Positions 32,377-45,366 of a stretch of 64,000 nt of DNA are shown here, one piece after another (within the stretch, counting starts at the first letter, position 1; each line of letters begins with the position of its first letter). This DNA comes from Conoideocrella luteorostrata (lineage: Eukaryota > Ascomycota > Sordariomycetes > Hypocreales > Clavicipitaceae), in contig JASWJB010000164.1 in NCBI GenBank assembly GCA_032433595.1, positions 29,502-93,501 of the forward strand, given 5' to 3'. Both the position numbers and the translations under genes were made by a program. Below the pieces are notes generated by a model, which made no database searches, was not told where the DNA came from, and saw only the letters and a list, made by a program, of their open reading frames with translations.

Positions 32377-35300
32377 GGAATACTTACATCCATACACACA
32401 CCCATGCCCATTGTTCAAGCAATTGAACCAAACTCCCGACTTCCAGCACCATCAAGAAACAGCCAATCAGCCACTCCTGCGAAACCCATGAACCCCTTAT
32501 CGCTCCAAAGCCCAAGAAGTGTAAATGTCTCTCTCTGTGTGTAACCCAGCCATCCCAACTCACGATTTTTGTCCCCCACCCCAAACTCCTTCCAATGCGG
32601 CGTTTATCGGCTCTCCGGCAGACGGACCAGGCCGCTTCACAAATCACAAGCTTCGATAGCACGTACTACATATAACCCCGTGTACAGAAAACCCCGTATT
32701 CCTAAACAAACTCCCCCCTTCAACGCAACTCGTGCGACACAACGCTCGGTGAATCAACGATCTCTCGTGCGGTCAGCCGAGCTGTACGATGAGGCTTAGA
32801 GCCCTGTGCCACATATTTGCGGTTGTACTTGTGTAGGCACGAGAAGGATTGTAAATAGGACCGCCTGGCTCGGAGGACACGACTCGTAGGTATGGGGGAC
32901 GTGTGTGCTGCATACGAGGTTTTCTGACGGAGATTGGGGGCTGACATGCTCGTGGACAGGAATTGCGATATCCTTGGTGTTACCTAGGAAGTACGAGAGT
33001 GAAGTTAGCCCCCAGCGATAGAAAAGATGGCTCGGTGGTCGATCAAGGCTGTATTGGAGAAGGATATGAGGCTTCTTGTATACGTAATTCAACACTAACT
33101 TTGGTCTTGTATATGGAAGTAGGTAAGAAACGAACAACCTCGCGCGTCGGTGCAGTTGTAGTTGTCTAGTCTAACCTAGGCGCAGCAGCTCTCGGGCTTA
33201 ACTACACGGATCCTCGTGGTTGCAAATAGAAACTGCATCAGAGGCTCCGCATGATTAACTCAAGCTTCAGCTCCAGTAAGATCGTCTCCGCAGGCCGGGT
33301 ATTCCGCAAGAAAGAAAGACATGTTTTATTTTCCCATCGGTCAGTGCAACAAACGACGTATACGGAGTAGGGGTGTCTAAGATCCCATCTTGTCAAAAAC
33401 CCAGAATGGGGGGAGTGTTCTACATCTGGAACAGCAGAACAATGTCACAGCTTGACACATTTCACGCAATCGGAAGGACGAGGAGGGTGGGCGGACGTCT
33501 GTCTACGCGATCTAAGACTCTGTGGCCCAATCTCTCTCACCGCACCAGATATCCCAAACTACAGAAAACCGTTCGCTGCGCGTGACCAGACAAACACTGC
33601 CCAGGTCGCCCAGGCTGCCGAGTTGCCCAGAATCCTCACTCACACGTCATACAGCAATCCCATCATCCATCACATCCAAGCGAGCTGAACCAAACCTGTC
33701 TTGCCAGCTTGCCTGTCACGTAGTCACCTCACCCATTTCAAATAGCTTACCGCTTGTCCTTCACCGACTTTGACAACAGTCATTTAATTCGCACGCACCA
33801 CTGACAGGCTGTTCTAGCGTGCTATAAATAAAAACCACAACCAAAAACCACTCAATCACCCGCATGACGCAAAGGAGCCAGCACGGCTGTAGAGAGAGTG
33901 AACAAAGCCGCGGACAGGCCTAGCTGTTCTGCAGCACGCATACTAGTTGGTATCTACACAGCAAATGAGACATTAAAAGAAAAACTCAGCCGGTCTCGCT
34001 GAGGTGGCTAAATTTGAGACATGCATTGGTTGGTGGTCCGAACTCGAGGGTGTGGCAATGGATGGGCTTACAGCACAGCACGTATGTACGGATGAAGAAC
34101 ATCAACGTATGCATACACAAATACGGAGTGCGGAGTAGTTGGACTGATCTGTAATCCTCCGCCCCTTTGTCCTGTAATGTCCGTGATCTCTTCTTTTGGG
34201 GGCGGATGACCGCGGATGTGGCATTACGGAGAGTGCTGGTTGCCACAACGGCATATGAGAAGCGAGAGTGCAGAGTATGATATTTTCGTCTGATAATGCA
34301 TGTGTCACGGTAATACTGTTGTAGTATAATGCAGCTGGTGTCTGTCGGTTGGCCCGCATTTCTTATTTCCTGGGGTGACCTTGGTAGTGAAATCCAGATG
34401 AGATCATGAAATCTATCGTGCTCCGTACAAAGCTTTCAATCGGCTTTTGAGTGTCTCATTTTTTGGTGTTTGTGCTGCCCATGCAATGTTAGTTAGACAA
34501 GGGTGTCTGGCTGGCAACGGACGACTTCCCCCTCAAACATGTGCAAGGCAAGTTAATTTGTCCGAAACATGGATTTCTGTCAGTCATACTAGATAGCCAA
34601 CTAGCTTCCTAGAGTTGGTTGACATTCAGTGCTCCGTAGAACCTTGGCAGTCTACAAGCCGCATAGTCCTATCCCAAAGCAGTAGGGCGTGTTTGATATG
34701 TCTGAGTGACTATTCCTGTCTGTTTACCCCAGAGCCATCAGCGGAATCGTCATGGCCTCCAGAAGCTATCTACGGAATTGAGCTGAAAATTAGTTACCGG
34801 GTGCAATGTAGGCGCCACCACGACCAACTCCCAACTCTGGACACTCGTGTCAACCCCGTGAGACCCTAATGCAGCAAAAGAAATATCGGTCTCTACACGG
34901 GGTGCTCCGTAGATGGCCCAATGATGAAACAGACGACCCCCCCAAGATGCAGGCCTGATGTGCATCTCATTTCCTTTCCTGCGCGAGTTGAGGTGTGGAC
35001 CTAAAGCCCGACCGACATGGTCGATAATCAATCTTTCCATCTATCACGCTCGTACAAAGACGCAGGTTAAAATACCTCCGCCGCACGGTATTGTATGATA
35101 CTAATACGCTTGGGGAACAAGTGTTGTAATGCATATTGCCTGAAGTGGCTGAGGCAAACATGTTTTGGACAATATTTCACTGACACGGCACACATCGAGG
35201 CCAGAGTGGACGGGCTTATTTATCATCGTGCCGTCCATCATGTATCATGTCCGACGGTCACATCATCTTTGCAGCGGAACCGAGGCCGATCTCTCGTTTT

Positions 35301-35332
35301 CTTTCTCCCTCTCTCTCTCTCTCTCTCTCCTC
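35301..35332 (+). repeat. (CT)n microsatellite
   Basis: A pyrimidine tract containing about eleven uninterrupted CT dinucleotides. Confidence 0.9.
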
Positions 35333-37213
35333 TGTCGTGCATAAATCTCGCATTCCGGAGCAGCTGGCTGACAAGTCGGCCGTGACAAGTGGCAGCGCGG
35401 CACCCAAACGCACCCAAAAGCAATATAATGACTTCTTTTTTCGGCGGCCTGTTCCCGCCCCCAAGGTCATTTATCAAACCCTTTTCCTTTCCGTACATGT
35501 TTTGTCTTCCTTGGAAATAAGTGGCATGGTGTGGGTCGTACTGCCCCGTCGTCTTCTGTGCTGATGGCGCAGATCACAGAACCCTTGCTCATGTACATAG
35601 TCGGGAAAGGGGTTGAGATCCGAGCGCATACACTACAAACACAAGCCTGCACACCACTCTGTTTCTCTGTGTGTGTACTCCGTACTAGTATGCCTTCTGA
35701 CACCTGGACTGGTGCGATTAATTGGTCTTGCCCAGGCTGCAGGCGTCGTTCCAGGCTATTATTAACTAGTTACCCATTGCATCCGAAAGGGACAGCTCAC
35801 GTTCAGACGCGGGTGCAGTTGTTGTAAATTTGACTGGAAGCAAATTTATCCAGTAGCGGCCCATGACACGCTTATTGACTCTCTGCCCGAAACGCGTAAT
35901 TGCCGGGTTTCATCGTGCGTTTTCTATATTCAAGATCCATATCACATGTGAGGCATTTATTCTGGACAAATCTCCGAAGTTGTGATCAAGTCGCGCCAGA
36001 GATATCAGTCTGCTAGTTAATGCGAACTACTTGCCGGTACGTCCGTGACTTCGTTACCGAAGTATTGAAAGTTGATATCTTTGGCAAGGAGTCTCGGCGA
36101 CGTGTGAACCGACCCTAGACCAAAGCAGCCGTGGAATATTTCCGTGTCTTCTGTTATTTTCCTCTCCGTATCACGTTCCAATACACTCTCCATACAGTGT
36201 ACGGAGTACTGATTGTGTTAATTGCGTGGTGGACATGAGTTTCGGTTGACTTACAATGCACGGCCGAGACGTGTTGCTCCATAAGACGCATTAATATATT
36301 AGTCAGACACCGTGTGGCAACTCTGTATGCCGAAGCCAAGATGTAGATATTATGAGCATTTTACGTCTCACTCAGTAACTACAGATTACGACGGGGAAAG
36401 AAGTCTTGTAGTAAGTGACCAGCCTTGAGCTGCAGGACACAAGGGATGGAAGAGGAGCACAATAAGATGGATTCAATCATCCACGGAAATCCACGGAAAA
36501 GCGAGCCAACAGACTTGGCTCAGTCCCATGCGCAATGCAATACTCTGAACTCCGTACAGCCGCATGATATCAAACGCGACTTTGCCGCGTTATCGCGATC
36601 GCGTGATGACAGTTGCAGGACGACTGTTTTCGTCGTCGAGTCCCCTGTACGATACAAATCCGGCACGGAGAAGGTATATGAGGCAGGGGCATTGACTCGC
36701 CGAAAGCTGTCGTGTTGTCCATTGAAGCCAGGGTGTTAATTGCTAGGAAGATGGTTATCCACTCATGGTGTGTCGGGATCTACCGTTCGCCCTACTATTC
36801 GCACAATATGACCATCCATCATCCATGATGCATGCATGCATGCGTCTTGCTCTGGCCACCACCCAGCTAAAGCCTCTAGGCCCTTTTTGTTGCCTCGCAA
36901 TCTCCAGAGAGAGGACCTTTTGCACTACGCGGTTATCTTGTCACCTTCCCCGTCGCCATTGATTGGGTGTCTGCCTGCTCCCGTCGTCCGTGGTCTTTGG
37001 CATCCCCCACACTATTTTCCACAAGAGACAGCGGAATGTCCAAGGCGCTATTGAGTCCTGTGAACCCGCAGCCCGACACAACATCAGCTTTCATTGTGAG
37101 GGGGACCAGGGCCCTACAGATCAAGGTCAATAGGCAAGCCCGCGTGACGCAGAATCCTTGAACCATTGCCATGAGAAGATGGATACGAATATGACCGTAC
37201 TAGCATAGTACGG

Positions 37214-37227
37214 TACGGAGTACGGAG
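37214..37227. repeat. Tandem TACGGAG motif (2 units)
   Basis: Two head-to-tail 7-bp units, complement of TACTCCG. A second, oppositely oriented pair lies at 37305-37318, so the two pairs face each other across about 80 bp. Confidence 0.85.
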
Positions 37228-37304
37228 CATACTAGAGCATGACTACTGGTCGCATCGACAGCCTTTTTCAGAGGCAGTGTCTACGTCGCCGTAGCAGTGC
37301 AGGC

Positions 37305-37318
37305 TACTCCGTACTCCG
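37305..37318. repeat. Tandem TACTCCG motif (2 units)
   Basis: Two exact 7-bp units in the orientation opposite to the pair at 37214-37227. Confidence 0.85.
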
Positions 37319-38096
37319 TCCTGAGTACCGACGCGTTCCATGCCGCACCAAAACAATACGCAGCACTAGTAGTGCTGTATTAGTACATGTACGGAGTAGT
37401 GACTATGCGTATACTTTGTTCTCTGGTTGGCGGGAAAGCGAGATGGTCCATCTATGCTGTATGTGGTAATACAAAGGGTCCCGGTGGCCGGAATTGTGCT
37501 ACCTCTCAAATGCCTCTCCATTGGTGTGCGATCGAATTCACCCAGCTGAAAAGTTGCGAAAATAAACGGCTGCTGGTGGACGAATGTATCACCCACGTAC
37601 CGCTTTGTAGCATGGTGAGAACGAAAGGAACATATGCTCGGAAAGACCTCCAGCGACAGGTCAATGGGCTTCGTTGATGTTGATAGCGTTGTCTTGCAGC
37701 CAAACCGGTAATTAGCCTCTGCTCACCCCCTGCCGTGCCTGATAATGATACTAGTACAACACGCGTCGCGGGTATTAACTTTGTCTACGGAGTGGTAGCC
37801 AGCGGCAAACGACGTAGTATCCCACACTGAGGTGCAGAGCCCAGCTTCATCGTCTTCCCTGAACATACTAATATTGTGCAGTAGCTAATGATGCAATATC
37901 AGCTACCTGCCATAGCAAAGAAGGGGTGTATGCACAAATATGGACCGAGTAGTTATGGCGTTCGGGAGGATGGCTGGAAGGACAACCTGGCCCAGCCACC
38001 TTTGTACTACTGCTTACTCGCCCAAAGTGTTTGATGAGGACGGCGTTTAAGGATCACTGCATGAATTAAAATTAGCGGCTCGTTATGCCATCACAA

Positions 38097-38126
38097 TACT
38101 CCGTACTCCGTGCTCCGTGCTCCGTG
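38097..38126. repeat. Tandem TACTCCG array, four units
   Basis: Two exact TACTCCG units are followed by two TGCTCCG variants. It is the longest head-to-tail array in the window and shows that the basic unit is 7 bp. Confidence 0.9.
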
Positions 38127-38904
38127 TTGTAATTGGCAATCGGTTGGCGTGTCAATTCTATGCCAGGCCCTTGCCTTGTGCGTGATGGTACGAAGTCCAG
38201 CGCAGTATTGGTGTTTTTGTAATGTACAATATGTGATAGCTGAGCGGTAAATACTCCAGAGCCCGAAAGACATTGAAAATCATCACTACTACCGAGTATT
38301 CCATAGCGGTTTCGTCTTCGGCCCTCCTTTACAGTGTACTCTGTTCAATACAGCATTGCTTGTCTCATACCGATCTGCGGAAGCCCCTGAGGTACTCTGA
38401 CTACCGTGCTGTGTTGTACTTTGTAAGTCATACCTAAGTACTGCTTCTGGTCTCTCTAATAGACCTACACGATACAATATTCCCAAGCTACATGCTCGAT
38501 TTGAAGCATCCTTCCGACAGTTTCATAACACTTTCTGCCTTGTCGGAAGTACTGTACTCCGTACTCCAAAGAATAGTTGGAACTGATTCTGCGGACCTAG
38601 AGGTGGCGACGTTGAATGGCCGTGTTCTCGAGTAGCGCTTGTTAGAGCATCAGGCCAAAGGACTATTACTGTTATGTCCATCATGCTCGACTGCCATGTA
38701 CGATGCCTCTGCGGGGTTGCCGTTCCTAGAACGAGAAGCCTTGCAGCAGCAATGCATATTGTATGTAGTATCTGGGTCTTGCGCTTGTCACCTCCTGTTT
38801 AATTTGTTCCTGTCCGAGGCTGTCAACTTGAGACGTTTCGAAAGTTTGTTCATAGAATTTTTGTCATGTTTTGACCACAGGATGATGCTCCGTATTATGT
38901 GCTA

Positions 38905-38927
38905 TACTCCGTACGGAGTACTCCGTA
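38905..38927. repeat. Overlapping inverted TACTCCGTA motifs
   Basis: Three copies share ends: forward, reverse, forward. Positions 38905-38920 form the 16-bp palindrome TACTCCGTACGGAGTA. Confidence 0.9.
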
Positions 38928-40066
38928 TGCAGTTTTCAATTGTCATCACTACTGCCATCAGTCTTTGCCCGCCCAGTAATTGCAAGCATGACGAGTCATC
39001 CAATGACCTATGTAATTCCAGACAAATGGGCCCTTCGACTGGGGATGTGGATTCGAAGCAAGCGTGTATTCGAGAAGCATCCGGCTTCAGTCTTTCGTCG
39101 AACGCCAAATGGGCTGCCCCGTTAAACTTTTGTTGCCCAATTGCAGCCCGACACACTCATGTTAGCCACCATCAGCCCCTTGGTATAACTGACCTGAGAT
39201 TAGCCAAGTGTCGCGAATGGCACAAAGGCCGTCCATTTCCGCCCGCAGGTTTATCTCACGTTTGCTGTAAGCCGGTCAATGGGGACACTGCTGTTATATC
39301 CGCGCCGACAGTCCTTATTAGACAAAATGGAGACATCAAACTCCTGTTTGCCACGTTGTGGGAACGCGAGGCTGGGCTCCCAGGCCCTTCAACTGCTGTG
39401 GAACGCAGAGTAACCGGGTCCCTTGCAGGTCAGTGGTGAGCACATACTCTGTACATTGTACGGAGCAGTAGTGTGTTGCATGGCTGCTTGGGCAGGGATC
39501 GAGCTCTCCACTAACAACGGATGGTGTTTTCATTCATCCTTGTCTGCCGCGCCGGGTGCTCTCCGCACCAGTTTGCGCCAACTACTACTCCGTAGACCGT
39601 TGCAACTTTAAAGTCTTCTGGAACAGCCCGGGGGGCATGTGTAATCGATTCCAATGTAGTAGTCTGCACAAGGCAAGGCAGCCAGGGACCAGGGCATCTG
39701 CGTCGAACAAGGTGTTTGGAATGTCTTCACTGGGCATGCACTCCTAGTCCTTCAGCCCTACACGCGGGCCGACCCTGAACTTGCGTCAAGTCGGTTGACC
39801 ATGCATCGCAGGCATGTCAGTTGAGCAACCCAAGTGGTGATCCCGTCCTGCGGTAATTTCGCATGGTACGGTCTGCCATGATACTCCGTACGGGAGTTGA
39901 GCAAACACTTGGGGTATCACGGATGCGAGCTACGAAGATTGGACGGGAATAGTGCAAGGCACAGTACGGAGGGCAGCACGCGCTGCGTCTGCCTTGGCCA
40001 GGGCAATCGTCCGCTACCTTTTGCGCACCGACCAAACACCAACGCACCTGCCCAGGCACACGTATA

Positions 40067-40086
40067 TACTCCGTATATACGGAGTA
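40067..40086. repeat. 20-bp perfect palindrome of two TACTCCGTA motifs
   Basis: TACTCCGTATATACGGAGTA equals its own reverse complement. It consists of two inverted motif copies around a TA step. Confidence 0.9.
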
Positions 40087-42161
40087 GCTGGGCAGCTAGG
40101 CCAAGAGGCAGGTGCTCGTTAGGTAGGAGAGAATGGGGCCATCGCAAAAGATAGGTGGCAACGTCATCGTTCATATTGACCGACATTGACATTTATAAGC
40201 GCACTCGACCGAGGAAGCGAACAGATATCGGGTTGGTCGTACAGATGGACACTGTTGATAGCTGCGGAATCAAAAGGCCCGGCAGCTCCTCATTAAGAGT
40301 GTTTTCTGGAGAGTAGCGCACTGCAGGCTGGAAAGCACGCTAACTCGGCGCAATTATGACCTGAAGAATGGCGACTGGCGCTGTTGTCCAGTCAGCTAGC
40401 GTCAACTGGCTCGTTTTTAATAGCTGAACTCCCCAGGGCCCATTATACCTCGGTGGCTCCGGTCCGTGGATCCATATTGATTATGTACGGAGTATAGTAC
40501 AATACGGGCTAGGTGTACTAGTGGTTATGGTCTCTTTTGATCCAGCGGGGGCCCATTCCATTCCCACCAAACTCCACGTGCAACTGGCTTGTGCCTCGTG
40601 CTATACTAGTACTGGACTGGTGTTGGGGTTCGACTGTTAACACTTGCCTAAGTGAGGCGTTTGGATGGAGCCTGGCCTGCGCCATGCGTCGCGTCTACTC
40701 TGATGTACATGTGCATAACTAGATGTCAGACGCATCGTGATGCAACGAAGCGGTTGCTGCGAGAAATCCCGACATCATTTTTTTCTGCCGGTAGAGCACA
40801 CCTGCATCTCTGTCTACTACAACTACGATACAGCCATGTGTGTTGTGGGGAAAGTGATGGTCAGATAGACAATGGATTGACAAGAGCATCAGATCTGCCT
40901 CGCAAGAATGATTGCTGCTCGCGGCTGAATGCCTGAGGCAAATGGCCTGCTAGACAGGGAACGAGGCAGGACCGCACATATCGTTGTAATATCATGCACA
41001 ATACGGAGCAGTGAGTGCGCTTGACAGGAAGTCGCAAATGAGTAATATGCGAGAGCCGGAGGCCGATTCGCCGGACCGCGACCTAGAACTGGGACTTATC
41101 GCAACGAGGCGGGTCCAGCTCCTTTATTATGCCCCTCCTTGAGCCGGAAGTAATTTTGTACTTACTAATACCTCTGGCGTATTTTTATCGGGTAGAAAAG
41201 GCGCGAAAGAAAATTTTGCAGCCATGTAGGAGTCTGCACATGTGCGTTGATGCGTGGTATGATAACCACTGATTGAGGAGTCGAAACCCAGGGAGTGACT
41301 TTTGGGAAGTCTGGATACAGGCTTTGGCGGTTCATGCTGAGGTGTCCCTACGTATTGGGGTATCTAGGTAGGCACTCGCGTACTTTAGGCTGTACATCTG
41401 CCGTCGGCCCAGGGCTGGACCGGATTGTACCTATAGCTAGTAGTACAGCGTACTTCCTTCCGCAATCAATCATCGGCGCTGACTCTCAGCAATGTGCTTC
41501 GTAGTTAGTGCTCGTTGGCTTTCAGACGTTTGGCGCAAATGCTGCTCCGTGCCACTCTCTGAGTTCCAACGTTCTGAGTCAAGCAGCCACAGTGCCTGGC
41601 GCCACCCACGCCTTAACGGCGCTTGTTGGCTGTCTCGGCCGCATGCCAGTAACCGTGCATGCCAATTTTGAGACTGTCCTTCGACAATGACGGGAGCAAC
41701 TCGGCCAGAGGTCAACTGCTCTACCCTATTCGGCGCCAACAACAAGGTTTTACGCCAATATAGCTTCGCAATTGAGATACATGCAATCCTTGTGGTGTAC
41801 GTACGCCGAGTAACTACAGAGTAGTATCATGAATTTGGGATGTGGCCCCTGGCCGCTAGTTGATGGAAACTGTTTCCACCCAATATCACTTGTTTCGCCT
41901 CTCCACAACAGGCTGCCAGCGACGTACTTGCTCTGATGGACGGTAGTCGATGTGCATGTGGGTGGATGAACACATGCATAGTTTCACAAGATGCCTTCAG
42001 AGATGCTGTAACAAAAATTTGACTGTTGGATAGTCAGACTATCGTAGGTAGCTTGGAAGGCTGTAATGCACATGTATTGTACCAGCCACAGCAGCGCCGG
42101 TTCGGAGCACACACATTCAATATCTTTTCTGGTGCAATACTCGATGAAAATCACTAACACA

Positions 42162-42177
42162 TACTCCGTACTCCGTA
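42162..42177. repeat. Tandem TACTCCG motif at the edge of the motif-free interval
   Basis: Two exact units plus TA. This is the last copy before a stretch of about 10 kb in which I find none. Confidence 0.85.
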
Positions 42178-43189
42178 ATTAGTTAGTTACCGCAGTACTC
42201 GTATTCGGCAGGCTGGGGTGAGACTACAGAATATTGTTGACGCCACGCCCCAAACACCGACAGCTGCTTGACACTTGACAGGAAGTGACTACTGGTCAAA
42301 CCCGCACATCGCAGCAGAAGTCTGGTTTTTTATTCTCTACGACGTACGTATCGACACAATGGAACTCCTGGACCCTTGTCATTTCCAGGGACAGCCACTA
42401 CAAGGACAGGCTAGGCTCCCCCCCCCCCCTTCCCAAGCCCGGCCATCCCTGTTCATCTTCCTACAACCTAGGTACGAACTACATTACCATCCTTTCTCTT
42501 CTTCTGCACTCTCCAAACTTTGCGATCAGACTCTTGTTATTACGAGCGAGGCTGTCGAACCCGTGCTTTTGAGCTGGACGACCGTCGCAGCAGCTCCGTG
42601 ACAACGCGCCCTCGGTCGCTCATCGCAAGAAGTCTCGCGACAGACTCAATCCTATTTACCGGAAGGGGAGGCCAGCCAAGACTGTCAACGAACACTATCG
42701 GCCCCATCCAAACCGCCTGACTTGCGCCCTTGAAAAGTCTAGCATCGCCTTAATTCACAGCAATTCATCTTCCTATACTTTACTGCGTCCAAAACCAAGC
42801 TCAAATCTCTGTCATCTATAGGCAGAAACTTCTACGCAACTGGAACTCTAGTTTCAACGTCGTTCGCTTCCGATTTATTTGTCCTGTTGATTCAACTACG
42901 TGGCGACCATTTCCATTCGCCGTTCTTAAATCGAACTCCAGCGTTCTGCATTCTTGCGCTTGGTCGTCATTGCGCCTCGATTCATCATTCTCTCGAAAGG
43001 TTGGTATTGCGAAGCCTTCCCATACAATCTGTCTATATTGTTATCCCAGACGCTTTGCGGTCAGGTCTCTGAACCTCTCGGCGCATTCGATTACAAGGAG
43101 CGTTTGTTGCTCTTACTTTTTCGCTTCGGCTACATCGCGCCGCGGGTCGCTGCGTCCCCACCACTGCAAACCTTTCGCAGTTCCTTCAG

Positions 43190-43307
43190 GTACGGACATA
43201 CTCGCCTTGGGCTGCACGGCTGGCTTGAAGTGCTCAAGTGCTTGCTCCCTCTTCCTCATCTAAAACCAGGGTTTAGTGCTCACCCCTGCCGCTGACACCA
43301 CTAACAG
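43190..43307 (+). other. Candidate leader intron
   Basis: A 118-nt interval with donor CAG|GTACGG and the sequence CACTAACAG at its end. The short following exon, 43308-43403, ends in a GTAAGG donor and is CA/purine-rich like a fungal leader. Confidence 0.4.
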
Positions 43308-45297
43308 CAAGCTGATCCACTCCAGACCAGCAATCCACAACGAAAACCAGACGAGCTTCAACAATCGAACCTGACAGAGCAGCTAGTTCAGAGATCGAAT
43401 AAAGTAAGGTCATTATTTGTATTTCCTTTATGTTATCATTGGGACGTCATTGCCCGCCAATCTCTGCAGTCCAATGACAACGCCGTGCGACACCGTTCGC
43501 CCACTGCTCGTCGCTGGCCAGTGGCTGTTGGGCCTGGGGCTTCCATCCTTGGAAAGAAAGATGCTCAGCAAATGGCCTCCAAGGTTCCAAGGCCGCTGTC
43601 GTGCATGCTGCATTGCACTACACTGCACTGCATTGCACTGCATCCAGACTGCAACGTCTTCATCTGGTGCAATCTGGGACATTGCCCGAGAGCCAACGTC
43701 GAACTCAGGTACCTTCACTCGTCTCAGCCCCCCCACCCTTGCTACAGCCAAACCCTTGTCCTATCTGTCTCGGCGTTGGGCTTGGGGCTGGTGCCGATTT
43801 GTCGGAATTGCTAGCCTCTCGTCCAGAGGCTTCCAAGAGGCTTTGGGGCTGTAATTTGCCAGGTTGCCGGACAAACCGCTGTCCGGCATCGTCTCCCTCT
43901 ACATGAGCTAATAATATCAACTTTCCTGGTTGAAGACCATCGAAGCAACTCCGCAGTGCGGCATCCATCCCACCTCCCGTGCCTGGCCAAGATGCTACTC
44001 TAAGCACATGGGCCACGCGCCACCCCTGTCATCTCTTTTTGAGTAGTTTACCAGACTTCGCAGCCAGAACTGACTTCTTTGGCCAGATTAGAAGGGTCGC
44101 TCACACTTGTGTGTCAACATATTTCTTGATTTTTCCGACGACCGTTTTTCGGACAGTACGGTACCTCTCGGATCCCGAACGCATTTTCTGGGTATGTATT
44201 CCCAATATTTTGCGCCCGAAAAGCACCTGCGGACTCATGGCGATGAGCATGAACTGTCAGTTGCCCGCGGCATCCTTGATGGATGGTGCGCCGTGACTGG
44301 CATAATGGAGACGCGCTCGCGAGTTGCGGACATGGCCTTTTTATATGTGCTTTCTTATTCCCCAGTTCATGCTCACCCAACTCATCTTCATTGTTCTCCA
44401 TTACATGCGGCTAACCCACCGAAAGCAACTGCGATATTTGGTCCATAGCCTATTCGAGAGCTCAGCTCAACAAGGCACCCGCACTGACACACGTGGTAGT
44501 GGCACCCATCAAGCAGTACCCTAATTGTCCACTTTAGCTCAACTTTGACAAGTCCTCACGGCTTTGTCTTCTTTTGGGTTTAATTCAAAATTCCCAAGGT
44601 ATGTGGACCAGATTCTCCATCATCAAATCTTCAACTGGGAGATTTCGCCGAGGGAGGAAGAAAATCAGGCGCGAGAGCACTGGATGTACGCCTTCTTTGG
44701 ATTGATTCCCTACTACTACATGCTACATGCTACATGCACTCTACTTCTGCTTCTACAGAGCTTTATGAGAGGATAGTTGTAGAAGCAAATAGCAATGCTT
44801 CTCTTCGCCCCAAGTTGAGAGCATTGACATAATCTATTTTGGCCAGCGGAAAGAACGGATCTTCCTTACGTTCATCTGGTGTTTCGTTAATGTCACTTGA
44901 GGTGTTCTGGCTAACTTATTGGCCCAGGTTTCCCTCCTGGATAATCCTATTGGGATTGGCGAGCACGCTATAGGCAGGCTATTCCGGAGGCAACAACAAC
45001 AACAACCAAGCGTCTGTGCGGCCACGACGCAACAGCTACCAGAGGTGCGTTTGCGTACTCCATATACTGAAATTATTCAGCACAACGAGGCTCTTGTGAA
45101 ATGCGCCGCATGGCGACGATAGCTTGGCTTCTAGTCGACATCAACCAGCACCAAGTACCGTTGCAGACGAGGTCCCAGCCCACACACAATCTTACCTTCG
45201 CCTGCTGCCTCAATCAGGAATGCCCGTGGGACACAATCTTGTTCGTTTTAGCTAACATCTTTGTAGGCGTACATTTACCAGGCCTTTAATCGCCTCT

Positions 45298-45366
45298 ATG
45301 ACGGTTACTATGGCTTCACATCCGCAGGTTCGCGGGCATTTCAAGGAGGAACCGGTGTCTGATCCT
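45298..45366 (+). CDS. Candidate upstream coding exon (MASHPQVRGHFKEEPVSDP)
   Basis: The interval 45267-45366 is bordered by a textbook acceptor (GCTAAC branch, TTTGTAG) and a GTGAGT donor. From the ATG at 45298 or 45310 the frame encodes a peptide ending ASHPQVRGHFKEEPVSDP in phase 0. It would join in frame to the CAT codon at 48428, after the ATGCAG acceptor, giving a new N-terminus for the His/Gln-rich regulator. The required intron of about 3.06 kb is very long for a fungus, so the call is tentative. FKEE fits the psi-K-x-E pattern of SUMO acceptor sites. Confidence 0.33.

Larger units (their letters stand above)
32145..42200. other. Gene-desert interval rich in TACTCCG motifs
   Basis: About 10 kb without a supported gene. 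Open frames are short, overlap on both strands and many cross repeats. It holds roughly eighteen exact TACTCCGTA/TACGGAGTA 9-mers, many in tandem or inverted clusters between 37.2 and 42.2 kb, a (CAA)n run at 32344-32376 and a CT run at 35301-35332. I found no tRNA, 5S rRNA or transposon ORF. Confidence 0.5.

Noticed and set aside
38639..39439. A 266-codon open frame, the longest in the gene desert
   Set aside because: It opens at a TTG, has no recognised domain, is Cys-rich without pattern and runs through the triple TACTCCGTA cluster at 38905-38927, a motif absent from every recognised CDS. RNA evidence could overturn this.
26000..42000. Secondary-metabolite or effector gene cluster in the gene-poor block
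   Set aside because: I found no PKS, NRPS, P450, transporter or signal-peptide ORF in any frame.
43417..43854. 145-codon frame in the leader region
   Set aside because: It crosses candidate splice sites, has overlapping frames of similar size on both strands and contains GCACTGCATT-type repeats; it is more likely untranslated leader or intron.
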